A stretch of DNA of 64,000 bases. It comes from Planctomyces sp. Lineage in GTDB: Bacteria; Planctomycetota; Planctomycetia; Planctomycetales; Planctomycetaceae. Shown in pieces: positions 1-10,133 of this stretch (position 1 is its first letter; each line of letters begins with the position of its first letter). The notes beneath the pieces are model-generated. The model saw only the letters and a program-made list of their open reading frames with translations. It was not told the origin of the DNA and ran no database searches. A program made the translations under genes and the position numbers. The DNA lies in the NCBI GenBank assembly GCA_019636235.1, contig JAHBXW010000007.1:1-64000 (forward strand), in the 5' to 3' direction.

Positions 1-64
1 ACAGAGGATTAGTGTTGAGTCAGAAGAACCAGAATGCGGACATGGGCCATCGGGACAAACGACG

Positions 65-487
65 ATGAGCCTGTGGAACAGGCTGATGCTGATGTTCTCC
101 AGCGGCGGAATTGAAGACGCCGGGGGTCTGGGTGCGCCTGTCGGCCGGCTGCCGACGCTCCGGGACGGCGACGGGGAATCGCTGGACTTCGGCGAACCCT
201 GGGACGCCAACCGCTGGAACGGCGACTTCGGACTATTCGATCGGGACGGGCGTCATCTCGGATCCGAATCCTCGGCGGTCGCCCCCGGTTGCCCGCGCGA
301 GCACCTCCAGAGGATCGCCGCCTGCGTCAACGCCTGCCGCGGGTTGCCGACGTCTGAACTCGACCGGCTGCCGCATGTGCTGCGGCTCGCCGGACAACTG
401 GCGCATTCGCATCAAGACGAGGACGAGGGCCGCCGTCTCCGCGATGAGCTGCAGGCGCTGCATTGCGGAGCGCCGTTTCCTTCCTGA
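65..487 (+). CDS. Hypothetical protein with phage-type ACVNAC motif
   Basis: A 140-residue acidic protein with no signal peptide or membrane segment. The N-terminal 80 residues look unstructured (Gly, Asp and Trp rich). Around residue 86 the stretch RIAACVNACRGLPTSELD resembles a motif I know from small hypothetical proteins of phages and plasmids (consensus roughly RIVACVNACAGIPTE), whose function is unknown. The C-terminal 40 residues are charged and probably helical. It lies 228 bp upstream of hisF on the same strand, and nothing ties the two together functionally. The start is the first ATG of the frame; the upstream neighbour is outside the window. The motif match is from memory, so family assignment is tentative. 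Confidence 0.55.
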   Translation: MSLWNRLMLMFSSGGIEDAGGLGAPVGRLPTLRDGDGESLDFGEPWDANRWNGDFGLFDRDGRHLGSESSAVAPGCPREHLQRIAACVNACRGLPTSELDRLPHVLRLAGQLAHSHQDEDEGRRLRDELQALHCGAPFPS

Positions 488-715
488 TGAGCGGCCGGTT
501 CCGCATCGCCCGGGCCTGTATTGCTTCGTCGATCAGTCCGCTGCGGCGCCGCTGACCACGCCCCGCCGGCGTCAGCGCCCGCCGCCGGACGCCCCCGCGG
601 CAGCGCGAACCCGCCGCCGCGTCCGCGGTCACTCTATCGCGATCAGTTGCGCGGGGATGCATTCCGCCCGCCAGCGCTTCTATCCTGCAGTTCTTCAACA
701 CCCGACCAGCCCAGC

Positions 716-1495
716 ATGCTCGCCAAACGCATCATCCCCTGTCTCGACGTCCACGCCGGCCGCGTGGTCAAAGGCGTCAACTTCCTGAACCTCCGCGACG
801 CTGGCGATCCCGTCGAAATCGCCGCCCGCTACGAACGGGAGGGCGCTGACGAACTCGTGTTCCTGGACATCACGGCCAGCCACGAGCGGCGGGACATCAT
901 CCTGGACGTCGTGGCCCGCACCAGCGAGGTCATCTTCATGCCGCTGACCGTGGGGGGCGGCATCCGCAACCTGGAGGACATCCGCCGGCTGCTCAAGGCC
1001 GGGTGCGACAAGGTCTCGATCAACAGCGCGGCGGTCCGCGATCCGGACTTCGTCCGCGAAGCGGCGCTGCGGTTCGGCAGCCAGTGCATCGTGGTCAACA
1101 TCGATCCCAAGCGGATCCGCAAGGACGGACGCGAAGTGTGGGACGTGCACATCAACGGCGGGCGCATTCCCACCGGGCTGGAGGCTGTCGCCTGGGCTCG
1201 CGAGGTCGAGCGGCTGGGCGCCGGCGAGATCGTCCTGACCTGCATGGACGCCGACGGCACCAAGGACGGCTACGACCTGGAGATCACCCGGGCCGTCGTC
1301 GACGCCGTGGAGATTCCCGTCGTCGCCAGCGGCGGCTGCGGTTCGCCGCAGCACATGCTCGAGGCGCTCATGGACGCCGGGGCCAGCGCCGCCCTGGCCG
1401 CCAGCATTTTCCATTACGGCGAGTACACGATCACCGAAACCAAGCAGTACCTGGCGGAACGCGGCGTGCCCGTGCGGATGGTCGAACCGGCGTAA
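716..1495 (+). CDS. hisF: Imidazole glycerol phosphate synthase subunit HisF
   Basis: Cyclase subunit of the HisFH complex of histidine synthesis. It uses ammonia from HisH to convert PRFAR to imidazole glycerol phosphate and AICAR. The 259-residue length matches the family. The first beta strand is [17 protein letters not shown], with the catalytic Asp of CLDV and the conserved VVKG lysine. The phosphate-binding motifs VGGGIRN (about residue 80), the central D-P-K loop (near residue 130), and VASGG near the C terminus follow the TIM-barrel order. The ATG at 716 is chosen because the protein family starts at [11 protein letters not shown]; the frame is open 65 codons further upstream but that part is Pro/Arg-rich and unlike the family. 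No hisH or other his gene is adjacent. Confidence 0.97.
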   Translation: MLAKRIIPCLDVHAGRVVKGVNFLNLRDAGDPVEIAARYEREGADELVFLDITASHERRDIILDVVARTSEVIFMPLTVGGGIRNLEDIRRLLKAGCDKVSINSAAVRDPDFVREAALRFGSQCIVVNIDPKRIRKDGREVWDVHINGGRIPTGLEAVAWAREVERLGAGEIVLTCMDADGTKDGYDLEITRAVVDAVEIPVVASGGCGSPQHMLEALMDAGASAALAASIFHYGEYTITETKQYLAERGVPVRMVEPA

Positions 1496-1613
1496 CGATC
1501 CGCCTGAAGCCCGGTTCGATCCCGTCCGCGTTGCGAGCCCGCCGAGAATCCCACCGCCGAACCGGCGCCCCGCATTCCTCCCTCCCAACGATCCGCTCCC
1601 CGCGAGTCCCGCC

Positions 1614-3098
1614 ATGCCGCGACGCCCGCTGTTGTGTGGTCAATCCGTCCGTTTGCTGGCTGTCGTGCTGGCCCTCCTGACGGCGGCTCTGGCCGCACCG
1701 GCGAAGCTGGCTGCCGCGGACGACCCGCTGGTTCGCAGCTCCGAACCGGGGCAGGACTGGCCGTGTTTTCTGGGGCCGCACTCCAACGGCGTGTCCGACG
1801 AGACGGGACTGCTCGAAACGTGGCCCGAGGACGGCCCGCCGCTGATCTGGGCGCAGAAGATCGGCGAGGGCTACGGAGCGCCTTCGGTGCTGGGGCAGCG
1901 ACTCGTCCAGCATCACTACCGGAACCGCGAAGAGGTCGTCGAGTGCTTCCACGCGGTCACCGGGGAGTCGCTGTGGACGCATCGGTACCGCAGCAACTTC
2001 CGCGACCCTTACGGCTACAACAACGGGCCGCGGTGTTCGCCCGTGCTGACGCCCGAGCACTGCTACACGTTTGGGGCGGAGGGGGTGCTGTTGTGTCTGC
2101 GACTTGCGGATGGCGAGGTCGTCTGGCGGCGGGACACGCAGCAGGACTTCACAGTGCCCGAGGGGTTTTTTGGGGTCGGTTCGTCGCCGCTGTTGCTGGG
2201 CGATCGGCTGATCGTGATGGTGGGGGGGCAGCCGAACAGCGGCGTGGTCGCGTTCCGGGCCTCGGACGGCGCGACGTTGTGGGAATCGGTGGGGCAGGCG
2301 ACCTGGGACGGCATCGAGACGGGCTGGCCATCGCCGAAGACGCTCCGCTGGTCGGACGACGAGGCGGTGGTCAGCTATTCCTCCCCCGTCGCGGCGACGA
2401 TTCACGGACAGGAGCACGTGTTCTGCCTGATGCGCCACGGGCTGGCGTCGCTGGACCCGAAAGATGGCCGGGTGCGGTTCCGATACTGGTTCCGGTCGCG
2501 GGTGCATGAATCGGTGAACGCGGCGGCGCCGGTTGTCGTGGACGACACGGTGATGATCTCCTCGGAATACCGGACGGGGTCCGCCCGATTGCGGATTCGT
2601 CCGGACGGGGACTCGTTCGACGTCCTGTGGCGGAACCCGCGCGGGCTGGAGACGCACTGGTCGACGGCGATTGAAGTGGGCGGCGCGTATTACGGCTTCA
2701 GCGGGCATTATGAGCCGGAGGGCCGGCTGACGTGCATCGATGCGGCGACCGGGGACGTGCATTGGGAAAGCCCGGGATACGACGAATCGCTGGAGCGGTT
2801 CGCGCGGGTGTCTCAGGACGACGTCGTGGATCGACGCACGGGGGAGAAGGAGCTGTATCCGGTGTTTGGCCGGGGCTCGCTGCTGCTCGCGGAGGGGAAG
2901 TTGATCGGGCTGGCGGAGCGGGGCGGGATGCTGGCGCTGATGTCGCCGTCGACGGACGGTCGGAAAGAGATCAGCCGCTGCCGGGTTCCGCACATTGGCT
3001 ATCCGGCGTGGGCGGCGCCGGTGCTGTCGCGGGGTCGGCTGTATCTTCGCAGCCAGGATTGGCTGGTGTGTCTGGACCTGCGGAAGCCGGCGAAGTAA
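1614..3098 (+). CDS. Secreted PQQ-like beta-propeller protein
   Basis: A 494-residue exported protein. Residues 1-35 form a signal peptide (Arg-rich start, hydrophobic LLAVVLALLTAALAAPA core). The mature part carries the W-P-C-F-L-G-P start typical of planctomycete PQQ-binding-like (BamB-type) proteins, followed by repeated blades with W-x-x-x motifs such as GESLWTHRY, GEVVWRRDTQ, GATLWESVG and GDVHWESPGY. PQQ cofactor residues cannot be confirmed from sequence, so enzyme activity is not claimed; many relatives are probably non-catalytic scaffold proteins. It stands alone, 118 bp after hisF and 84 bp before a 33-codon ORF. A role in the periplasm or on the outer surface is inferred. Confidence 0.85.
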   Translation: MPRRPLLCGQSVRLLAVVLALLTAALAAPAKLAAADDPLVRSSEPGQDWPCFLGPHSNGVSDETGLLETWPEDGPPLIWAQKIGEGYGAPSVLGQRLVQHHYRNREEVVECFHAVTGESLWTHRYRSNFRDPYGYNNGPRCSPVLTPEHCYTFGAEGVLLCLRLADGEVVWRRDTQQDFTVPEGFFGVGSSPLLLGDRLIVMVGGQPNSGVVAFRASDGATLWESVGQATWDGIETGWPSPKTLRWSDDEAVVSYSSPVAATIHGQEHVFCLMRHGLASLDPKDGRVRFRYWFRSRVHESVNAAAPVVVDDTVMISSEYRTGSARLRIRPDGDSFDVLWRNPRGLETHWSTAIEVGGAYYGFSGHYEPEGRLTCIDAATGDVHWESPGYDESLERFARVSQDDVVDRRTGEKELYPVFGRGSLLLAEGKLIGLAERGGMLALMSPSTDGRKEISRCRVPHIGYPAWAAPVLSRGRLYLRSQDWLVCLDLRKPAK

Positions 3099-3182
3099 AC
3101 CGGTTCCCGTCGGCGATGTGTTGCCGGCGGCAACGGTCGCTGGTCCAGGGACCCGCGGCGCTGGAACCCTCAAGGAGCGACG

Positions 3183-3284
3183 ATGGCGAAGTTCACCCGC
3201 AAGCAGAAGGTCAATCTCCGGCGTCATTCGCGGGAGCGTCAGAAGATTCGGCGGATGAAACGTCTGGGGTCGCGTTCGAAATAA
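3183..3284 (+). CDS. Very small basic protein (33 aa), unknown
   Basis: A 33-codon ORF starting MAKFTRKQKVNLRRHSRERQ and ending in GSRSK. Sixteen residues are Lys, Arg or His and none is hydrophobic enough for a membrane segment. An AAGGAG Shine-Dalgarno at 3172-3177 lies five bases before the ATG, one of the best ribosome sites in the window. The composition resembles small ribosomal proteins or RNA-binding tails, but I do not recognise a family; it does not match the 50-residue planctomycete/verrucomicrobial small basic protein I know. Translation is supported mainly by the ribosome site and the strong basic bias. Confidence 0.5.
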   Translation: MAKFTRKQKVNLRRHSRERQKIRRMKRLGSRSK

Positions 3285-3845
3285 GCGGATCGTGCGGTGC
3301 TGGCAGTCGGGACTGCGGGGCCAGCCAGGACGGGGCGATGCTCCATCGCCGACGAGCGGGCCAGGTTCTGGTGTCCGTCGTGATGTGCCGCGGCTGCATT
3401 GTGCTGTGGTCTTTGCACGAGTTGCGGGGTCCGCATGTGGCGGTGGCCGGGACAGCCAGCGTCTGTCGAGCCTGCGTGGCTGCGCCATCAGATGCTTGCC
3501 CAGCGAGATCGTCTGCCCCCTCCGGCTGGAGGTTCAGCCGATTCAGCCGCTCAAAGAGAACAACATCGACCCCGGGCCAAAGCGCGGCAAGGGGACTCGT
3601 CGCCCTCTAATTCGAAGTCCCTCGGCGGGCTGCCGCCAGACCGGCGTCTCCGCGGGAACCTGCCCGTCGCGGCCTGAGGCTCGGATGTCGCGATTTCGGG
3701 CGGGTTCACCCCAGGGCGGGCCGCAGATTGGCCCTGTCGGCTCGCGTGCCCTGATACTGCATATTTGTTCAGACTGCACTACAGCTCGCGGCGGGCCGCT
3801 GTGTACAATCCCTGCCGGCCAGAGACGAGTTTCGGAACCGCGGAC
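3285..3845. other. Intergenic stretch without a recognisable gene
   Basis: The 561 bases between the 33-codon ORF and the Lhr helicase contain only open frames whose translations are Pro/Arg/Ser-rich and overlap one another in several frames. None has a ribosome site plus a recognisable motif. A TACAAT hexamer at 3804-3809, 37 bases before the helicase ATG, could be a -10 box, but there is no convincing -35 at the usual distance. Confidence 0.5.
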
Positions 3846-6800
3846 ATGCACGGATTCGGATTTCATCCGGTGATCGAGGACTGGTTCGCCGGGCGCTTCG
3901 CCGCGCCGACCGAACCGCAGCGCCTCGCCTGGCCGCACATCGCCGCCGGCGAACACACGCTGATCTCCGCGCCCACCGGCAGCGGGAAGACCCTGACAGC
4001 TTTTCTGGCCGTCATCGACCGGCTGTTCCGCGAGGCCGTCGAGGAACGTCTCGCGGACGGCCTGCGCGTCGTTTACATCTCGCCGCTGCGGGCGCTGTCC
4101 AACGACATGCACCGCAACCTGGATACGCCGCTGGCGGAGATTTACGAGCGGGCCCAGGCGCTGAACGTGCCGGCCCCGCGGTTGCGCGTCGGCCTCCGCA
4201 CGGGCGACACGCCGGCCAGCCAGCGCGCGGCCCTCGTCCGCAACCCCCCGCATCTGTTCGTCACGACTCCCGAATCGCTGTATCTGATGCTCACCAGCCG
4301 CCGCGGGCGGCAGGCGCTGGAAACCTGCGACACCGTCATCGTCGACGAAATCCATGCCCTCGTCCGGGACAAACGCGGCTCGCACCTGGCGCTCAGCCTG
4401 GAACGGCTGGAGGCCCTCTGCGGACGGCGGCTGCAGCGGATCGGGATCTCCGCCACGCAGAAGCCGATCGACCGGATGGCCGAGTTCCTCGTCGGCTTCG
4501 GCGGAGTCCGCGCGCGAACGGGCGGCCGCCGCAGCCCCGCGGAAACGCGCCAGCGCCGCCTGGAATTCGCCATTTCAGCGGGCGATCCAGCCGGCGCGGA
4601 CTCGGCCGAAGCTGGCGCCGATGCGCCGGCCGCGGCAACGGAAGGGGGCGGCCGTCGAGTCGACGTTGGCGGGCAAACCTGCGCCATCGTCGACATCGGC
4701 CACTCACGGAAACTCGACCTGGCCATTGAAACGTCCCGGCAAACTGAACTCGGCGCCGTCTGCACCGGCGAGCACTGGGCCGAACTGCATCAGCAACTCG
4801 TCGACCTGATCCAGTCGCACCGCAGCACGCTGGTCTTCGTCAACACCCGCCGAATGGCCGAACGGATCACGTTCGCGCTGACCCAGCTGCTGGGCGAGGA
4901 CCACGTCAGCAGCCATCATGGGTCGCTGTCGGCGGAAAGCCGGCTGCTGACCGAGCAGCGACTCAAGCACGGCCAGATCAAGGCGGTGGTGGCGACATCA
5001 TCGCTCGAGCTGGGGATCGACGTCGGCTACATCGACCTCGTCGTGCAGTTGGGGTCGCCGCAGTCGATCGCCGCGTTTCTGCAGCGGATTGGCCGTTCGG
5101 GACATGCGCTGGGGCTGACCCCCAAGGGACGTCTGTTCGCCCTGACCCGGGACGAACTGCTGGAGTGCATGGCGGTGGTGCGGGCCGTGAAGTCCCGCAC
5201 GCTGGACGTCGTGCAGATTCCCGAGCAGCCGGTCGACGTGCTGGCGCAGCAGATCGTCGCCGAGTGCGCGGCGTCGGAGTGGAACACGGACGAGTTGTTC
5301 GCGCTGTGCCGCGCCGCGTGGCCCTACCGCGAGCTGCCGCGCGCCCGGTTTGATGAAACATTGCGGTACCTCAGCGAAGGACTGACGCCAAATGCCGGCC
5401 GCACGCGGACGTTTCTGCATCACGATCAGGTGAACCGCGTGGTCCGGGGCCGGAAGGGCGCCGGGCTGACGGCCATCAACAACGGCGGCGCGATTCCGGA
5501 GGTCGACACGTATCGCGTGGTGGTCGAGCCAGAGAACACCCTGGTGGGCTCGGTCGACGAGGAGTTCGCCGTGGAGAGCATGGCGGGCGACATCTTTCTG
5601 CTGGGGAACACGTCGTGGCGGATCCTGGGGCTCCGCGGCAACGATCTGCGGGTCGCGGACGCGCAGGGCGCCCCGCCGACGATCCCCTTCTGGCGCGGTG
5701 AAGGCCCGGGGCGCACGCTGGAGCTGTCGGAAGAGGTCTCGCGACTGCGGGAGGAACTGCAGCGACGGATCGCGGAGCGCGGCGTCGAAGCGGACGCCGA
5801 CTCCGAGCCGGCCGGCGAGGCCCCCGCCCCCTTTCAGGACATCGCCGACTGGCTCGCCGCCGAGACCCACTGCCATCCCGCCGCCGCCGCGCAGGTCGTC
5901 AACTATGTCGCCGCCCAACACGCGGCCATGGGGCTGGTTCCGACGCAGCAGCAGGTCGTCTTCGAACGCTTCTTCGATGAGACGGGCGGCATGCAGCTCG
6001 TCGTGCATGCCCCGTTCGGCAGCCGCATCAACCGCGCCTGGGGCCTGGCGATGCGGAAGCGGTTCTGCCGTTCGTTCGATTTCGAACTTCAGGCGACGGC
6101 AGATGACGACGGGTTCATCCTGTCGCTGGGCCCGCAGCACAGCTTTCCCATCGAGAGCCTGTTCTCGATGCTCCGCTCGGACAACGCGGAGAAGCTGCTG
6201 GAGCAATCGGTTCTGTACATCCCGATGTTCCGCGTCCGCTGGCGTTGGAACGCGACGCGGTCGTTGATCGTCGAACGCCAGCGCAACGGGCAGAAGGTGC
6301 CGCCGGCGATTCAGCGGTTCCGGTCCGAGGACGCTTTGACGGCTGTGTTTCCGAAGCTGACCGGCTGTCAGGAGGAGCACACCGGCGACCATGAGATTCC
6401 CGACCATCCGCTTGCACGGCAGACCATGCACGACTGCCTGTACGAGGCGGTCGACCTGGCCGGACTGCAGGCCGTGCTCCGCCGGGTCGAAGCGGGGGAG
6501 ATCACCTTCCTGGCCCGCGACACGCGAGAGCCGTCGCCGTTTTCCTACGAACTGCTGAACGCCAACCCTTACGCGTTCCTGGATGGCGGCGAGGTGCAGG
6601 AGCGGCGCGCCCGGGCCGTCGCCACCCGGCGCACGCTGAACGTCGAAGAGCTGCGCGAACTGGGACGCCTCGACCCGGCCGCCATCGAACAGGTCGTGAT
6701 CGAGGCCCAGCCCCTGATCCGCAGCCCGGACGAACTGCACGACCTGCTGTATACGCGGTTCGCCGCGCGGATCGAGCCAGACTGGCAGCCCTTCGCGCTA

Positions 6801-8669
6801 TTGCTGCAGCAGCAGAACCGCGCAGCTCCGCTGACTCGTCCGGACGGCGCCCTGGTGTGGGTGACGGCCGAGCGCTGGCCGGCGATTCGAACGCTGTGGC
6901 CCGCGGCGTCGCCGGACGCTCCGCTGGAGGCCCCGCCGGGCGTGCCGACCGACTGGATCGATGTCGACGTCCGCGTGGCCATGGTGCGCGGCTTCATCGA
7001 GTCCTCCGGTCCGCTGACGGCCGCCGAGATCGCCGACTGCCTGGGCATCTCGGAATCGCAGGCGTTCGCCGCCCTGGAGGCGATTGAAGCGGATGGAACG
7101 GTCCTCCGCGGGCGGTATCGCGATCGCAGCCCCATCGACTCCGCTCCCGAAGCGCAGGAGTTCGAACGGGCCGACGCCCGGTCGCCGGACGCCGCCGATG
7201 CGCCGGCCTCCCTCGCCCCGAAAGATCAGCAGATCGAGTGGTGCCATCGGGCGCTGTTGTCCCGCATTCACCGGTTGACGATCGCCGGGCTGCGGCGCGA
7301 CGTACAGCCTGTCGACGTCGCCACCTATCAACGGTTCCTGTTCCGGCATCAGGGCGTCAGTCCCGGAACCCGGCGACAGGGGGGCAACGGACTCTATGAA
7401 GCCATCAGCCAGTTGCAGGGCATCGATCTGCCGACGATCTGCTGGGAGCGGGACATCCTGCCGCTGCGGATCGAAAGCTATCGCCGCGAGCTGCTCGATG
7501 AGCTCTGCCTGACAGGCGAAGTCGCCTGGGGACGTCTGCATCCTCCGCCGCGCGATCCGGAGCGCGGCCGGCCGATGGCCAGCATCACGCGCGTCGCCCC
7601 CGTCTCGCTGTTCCTCCGCGAAGACCTGCCCTGGCTGCTCGAAACGGCCGGCGAAACGCGTGTGGAAGATCTCAGCAGCCCCGCGCAGGAGGTCTGCGAG
7701 CAACTGGCCTCGCAGGGAGCGATGTTCGCCGCGGACATACTCGGGCGGACGCGCATGCTGCCCACGCAACTGGACGACGTGCTGGGCGAACTTGTGGCGC
7801 GGGGGTTCCTGACGGCGGACGGTTTCACGGGGTTGCGAAACCTGGTGCGGGAATCGACGACGGGGGACCGCTCGACGGCGGCGCCGGCGCGGATCTCGCG
7901 GCTCGTGCGGCAGCGGAAGCAGTCGTCGGGCGTGGGCCGCTGGTCGCTGTGGCGCGGATCCGCGGAAGCCCCGAAGGCGCCGTCGCAGGAGACGATCGAG
8001 CACTGGGCGTGGCAACTGCTGCGGCGATGGGGCGTCGTGTTCCGGGATCTGCTGCAGCGGGAAAGCGGGGCGCCGCGCTGGTTCGAACTGGTGCGGGTCT
8101 ACCGGCGGCTGGAGGCGCGAGGCGAGATTCGCGGCGGGCGGTTCATCAAGGGGGTGGCGGGGGAACAGTTCGCGACGTCCGAGGCCGTGGCGGCGCTGCG
8201 GCGGCTGCGGGATGACGCCGCGCGCGTCGAACTGGTCGTGATGAGCGCGGCCGATCCGCTGAACCTGGCGGGGTTGATCACGCCGGGCGTGCGCGTGCCA
8301 TCGCAGGCGGGCAACCGCGCGGCGTACGTCAACGGCGTGCTGGCGGCCGACTGGCAGGCGGGGAAGATCACCTGGCACGCGGGCTGTACGGAGGAACTGC
8401 GGCTGCGAATCCGGGAGCGGCTGCTGCATCATGTCGAGCCGAAGCGCCGGGCCGAGACGGAGGAGAGGGGGGCTGAGGAGACGGGTGCGGAAGCCGCGAC
8501 GGGCGCGGGCGCTCGGAGTTTGCAGGCGGCCGGCGCAGTCGGTGTGGATTCGGATGCGTCCCAGGCGGCGACCGGCGCGGATGAGGCCGCCGGTTCGCGG
8601 CGACTGCATGTGCGAACAGGGTCCACGCGCCCGGCGCCGCCGGCGGGAATTCCGCGCCCGCGATTCTGA
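3846..8669 (+). CDS. lhr: Lhr-type large DEAD/DEAH-box ATP-dependent helicase
   Basis: A 1,607-residue superfamily 2 helicase of the large helicase-related (Lhr) group, which unwinds DNA-RNA or DNA duplexes 3' to 5' and is linked to DNA repair. Motif I is APTGSGKT at about residue 42, motif Ia [12 protein letters not shown], motif II DEIH near 168, motif III SATQ, and motif [11 protein letters not shown] near 412. The N-terminal Lhr core is followed by winged-helix and beta-barrel modules and a long C-terminal region as in E. coli Lhr (1,538 aa). The ATG at 3846 is preferred to an open frame 27 codons upstream because the family begins at FHPVIEDWF. The last 70 residues are a low-complexity Ala/Gly/Glu/Arg tail not seen in the core family. 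It is monocistronic. Confidence 0.93.
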   Translation: MHGFGFHPVIEDWFAGRFAAPTEPQRLAWPHIAAGEHTLISAPTGSGKTLTAFLAVIDRLFREAVEERLADGLRVVYISPLRALSNDMHRNLDTPLAEIYERAQALNVPAPRLRVGLRTGDTPASQRAALVRNPPHLFVTTPESLYLMLTSRRGRQALETCDTVIVDEIHALVRDKRGSHLALSLERLEALCGRRLQRIGISATQKPIDRMAEFLVGFGGVRARTGGRRSPAETRQRRLEFAISAGDPAGADSAEAGADAPAAATEGGGRRVDVGGQTCAIVDIGHSRKLDLAIETSRQTELGAVCTGEHWAELHQQLVDLIQSHRSTLVFVNTRRMAERITFALTQLLGEDHVSSHHGSLSAESRLLTEQRLKHGQIKAVVATSSLELGIDVGYIDLVVQLGSPQSIAAFLQRIGRSGHALGLTPKGRLFALTRDELLECMAVVRAVKSRTLDVVQIPEQPVDVLAQQIVAECAASEWNTDELFALCRAAWPYRELPRARFDETLRYLSEGLTPNAGRTRTFLHHDQVNRVVRGRKGAGLTAINNGGAIPEVDTYRVVVEPENTLVGSVDEEFAVESMAGDIFLLGNTSWRILGLRGNDLRVADAQGAPPTIPFWRGEGPGRTLELSEEVSRLREELQRRIAERGVEADADSEPAGEAPAPFQDIADWLAAETHCHPAAAAQVVNYVAAQHAAMGLVPTQQQVVFERFFDETGGMQLVVHAPFGSRINRAWGLAMRKRFCRSFDFELQATADDDGFILSLGPQHSFPIESLFSMLRSDNAEKLLEQSVLYIPMFRVRWRWNATRSLIVERQRNGQKVPPAIQRFRSEDALTAVFPKLTGCQEEHTGDHEIPDHPLARQTMHDCLYEAVDLAGLQAVLRRVEAGEITFLARDTREPSPFSYELLNANPYAFLDGGEVQERRARAVATRRTLNVEELRELGRLDPAAIEQVVIEAQPLIRSPDELHDLLYTRFAARIEPDWQPFALLLQQQNRAAPLTRPDGALVWVTAERWPAIRTLWPAASPDAPLEAPPGVPTDWIDVDVRVAMVRGFIESSGPLTAAEIADCLGISESQAFAALEAIEADGTVLRGRYRDRSPIDSAPEAQEFERADARSPDAADAPASLAPKDQQIEWCHRALLSRIHRLTIAGLRRDVQPVDVATYQRFLFRHQGVSPGTRRQGGNGLYEAISQLQGIDLPTICWERDILPLRIESYRRELLDELCLTGEVAWGRLHPPPRDPERGRPMASITRVAPVSLFLREDLPWLLETAGETRVEDLSSPAQEVCEQLASQGAMFAADILGRTRMLPTQLDDVLGELVARGFLTADGFTGLRNLVRESTTGDRSTAAPARISRLVRQRKQSSGVGRWSLWRGSAEAPKAPSQETIEHWAWQLLRRWGVVFRDLLQRESGAPRWFELVRVYRRLEARGEIRGGRFIKGVAGEQFATSEAVAALRRLRDDAARVELVVMSAADPLNLAGLITPGVRVPSQAGNRAAYVNGVLAADWQAGKITWHAGCTEELRLRIRERLLHHVEPKRRAETEERGAEETGAEAATGAGARSLQAAGAVGVDSDASQAATGADEAAGSRRLHVRTGSTRPAPPAGIPRPRF

Positions 8670-8830
8670 AACCCCGAACTCGATGCGGACGTCCTGGCCG
8701 GTGCTGTGACGCTGATGCGATGGCCTGTCGATTGAGATTGCGCGGCGGCGAACCGTCGCGAGAGTTGCGGGCGGGGTCGATCCGTGCAGAATGGCGGCAT
8801 TCCGATTCCTTCCGCTCGGAGCGCTCCGCC

Positions 8831-9826
8831 ATGTTCCAGTCTCTGGCCAATGTCACTCTGGCCCTCTCGCTGTGCCTTTTGGCGCCCGCAGCGACCGCTT
8901 TCGCCCAGAACCCGGACGACTTCTACAAGCTGGGTCCCGATTCGCTGAAGCAGGCGGGCGTCCCGACCGGCGAACTGACAGGCCCCCACGTCCTGCCGTC
9001 GGAGGCCTATCCGGGGACGCAGCACACTTACTGGGTGTACGTTCCCGCGCAGTACGACGCGGAGGTTCCCGCCAGCCTGATGATCTTCAACGACGGCCAT
9101 GCCTTCATGAATCCGGAAGGGGACGTCCGGGCAACGAACGTCGTCGACAACCTGATCTTCCGCCGCGAGATCCCCGTGATGCTGGTCGTGTTCATCAATC
9201 CGGGGCGAACGCCTGAACAACCCGAACCGAACTCCCGCGAATGGGGCGACCGCACGACCAACCGGCCGCAGGAATACAATGCGCTCGACGACAAGTATGC
9301 CCGCGTCATCACCGAGGAGCTGCTGCCGGCCCTCAAGCAGGAGTACAACATTTCGGACAACCCGGAGCACCGCGGCATCGGCGGGGCCAGCTCCGGAGCC
9401 ATCGCGGCCTTCACCGTCGCCTGGGAACGGCCCGATGAATTCCGCAAGGTGCTCAGCCTGATCGGCAGCTACACGAACATCCGCGGCGGCCACGTCTATC
9501 CGGAGAAGGTGCGCGAAACCGACAAGAAGCCGATCCGCGTCTACTTTCAGGACGGGCGGAACGACAACCGGGGTCAGCGCCGCAACTCTTACGATCCGAA
9601 CTGGGACTGGTTCTATCAGAACGTCAGGCTCGTCGAAGCCATGACGGAAAAGGGCTACGACATCAATTACACGTGGGGCATCGGTCAGCACAGCCAGAAG
9701 CATGGCGGGGCGATCTTCCCTGACATGCTGCGGTGGCTGTGGCGCGACCATCCGGTGTCGACGGACGTCAACGACCGCGTCGAGCGCTCGTTCCAGCAAC
9801 CGCAGCCCGAGCCCGTGACGGAATGA
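8831..9826 (+). CDS. Secreted enterochelin-esterase-like alpha/beta hydrolase
   Basis: A 331-residue exported hydrolase of the esterase D/Fes family common in planctomycetes. Residues 1-25 form a signal peptide ending at TAFAQ. The nucleophile elbow is [10 protein letters not shown] near residue 187. The conserved start of the catalytic domain is [10 protein letters not shown], followed by a FNDGHAF oxyanion-type strand. The C-terminal [11 protein letters not shown] should supply the catalytic His. Members hydrolyse carbohydrate or siderophore esters; the substrate is unknown here. The ATG at 8831 starts the signal peptide; the longer frame from 8720 is not used because it adds a charged, non-signal extension. 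No siderophore or xylan genes are nearby. Confidence 0.85.
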   Translation: MFQSLANVTLALSLCLLAPAATAFAQNPDDFYKLGPDSLKQAGVPTGELTGPHVLPSEAYPGTQHTYWVYVPAQYDAEVPASLMIFNDGHAFMNPEGDVRATNVVDNLIFRREIPVMLVVFINPGRTPEQPEPNSREWGDRTTNRPQEYNALDDKYARVITEELLPALKQEYNISDNPEHRGIGGASSGAIAAFTVAWERPDEFRKVLSLIGSYTNIRGGHVYPEKVRETDKKPIRVYFQDGRNDNRGQRRNSYDPNWDWFYQNVRLVEAMTEKGYDINYTWGIGQHSQKHGGAIFPDMLRWLWRDHPVSTDVNDRVERSFQQPQPEPVTE

Positions 9827-9878
9827 CTCGCGACGCGACGCATGCCGTGTCAGCTATTGGGCTGCAACTCCCTCGTCT

Positions 9879-10099
9879 TTGGCAAAGGCGCAGCGGGGGC
9901 GCCTGGCGTCGACGACGCTGACGAGGATTGGGAGTTTTCTGCCGCTGTTGATCTTGATCGGCGGGGAATTCTGGCCGCCGCTGGCGATCGTCTTGGCGGG
10001 CGGAGTTGGGGGATCGACGTTGTTGGCCATGATGTTTACGCCGGCGCTGTGTCGGGCGTTGTTGCGCCGACCTCGCCGGGAGCGGCCGGGCGGAATTAG
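9879..10099 (+). pseudogene. C-terminal relic of an RND efflux permease
   Basis: The frame starting at TTG 9879 reads through a stretch of about 55 residues: TTLTRIGSFLPLLILIGG, then FWPPLAIVLAGGVGGSTLL, then MMFTPALCRALLRR. This is the order of the last two membrane segments of AcrB/MexF-type RND permeases, including the TTL(T)xIGG loop and the PAL end. Nothing of the other 950 residues is present upstream, where the esterase gene ends 52 bases before. It has no credible start and converges on ftsI, so I read it as a remnant left by deletion or rearrangement. The match is by eye. Confidence 0.75.
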
Positions 10100-10133
10100 C
10101 GAGCAGCATGAACCAGCCATGGACGGTTTGGTT

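Noticed and set aside
695-1615. 306-codon open frame antisense to hisF
   Set aside because: A shadow of the GC-rich hisF codons; His/Asp/Ala-rich and without motif or ribosome site.
1431-3488. 685-codon open frame antisense to the PQQ-like gene
   Set aside because: Arg/Pro/His-rich translation typical of antisense frames at high GC; the plus-strand gene has a signal peptide and propeller motifs.
3399-3677. 92-codon plus-strand frame before the Lhr gene
   Set aside because: No motif, no ribosome site, and several equally open overlapping frames.
3800-3809. TACAAT as a promoter of the Lhr gene
   Set aside because: No acceptable -35 at 16-18 bases, so it is mentioned only in the intergenic note.
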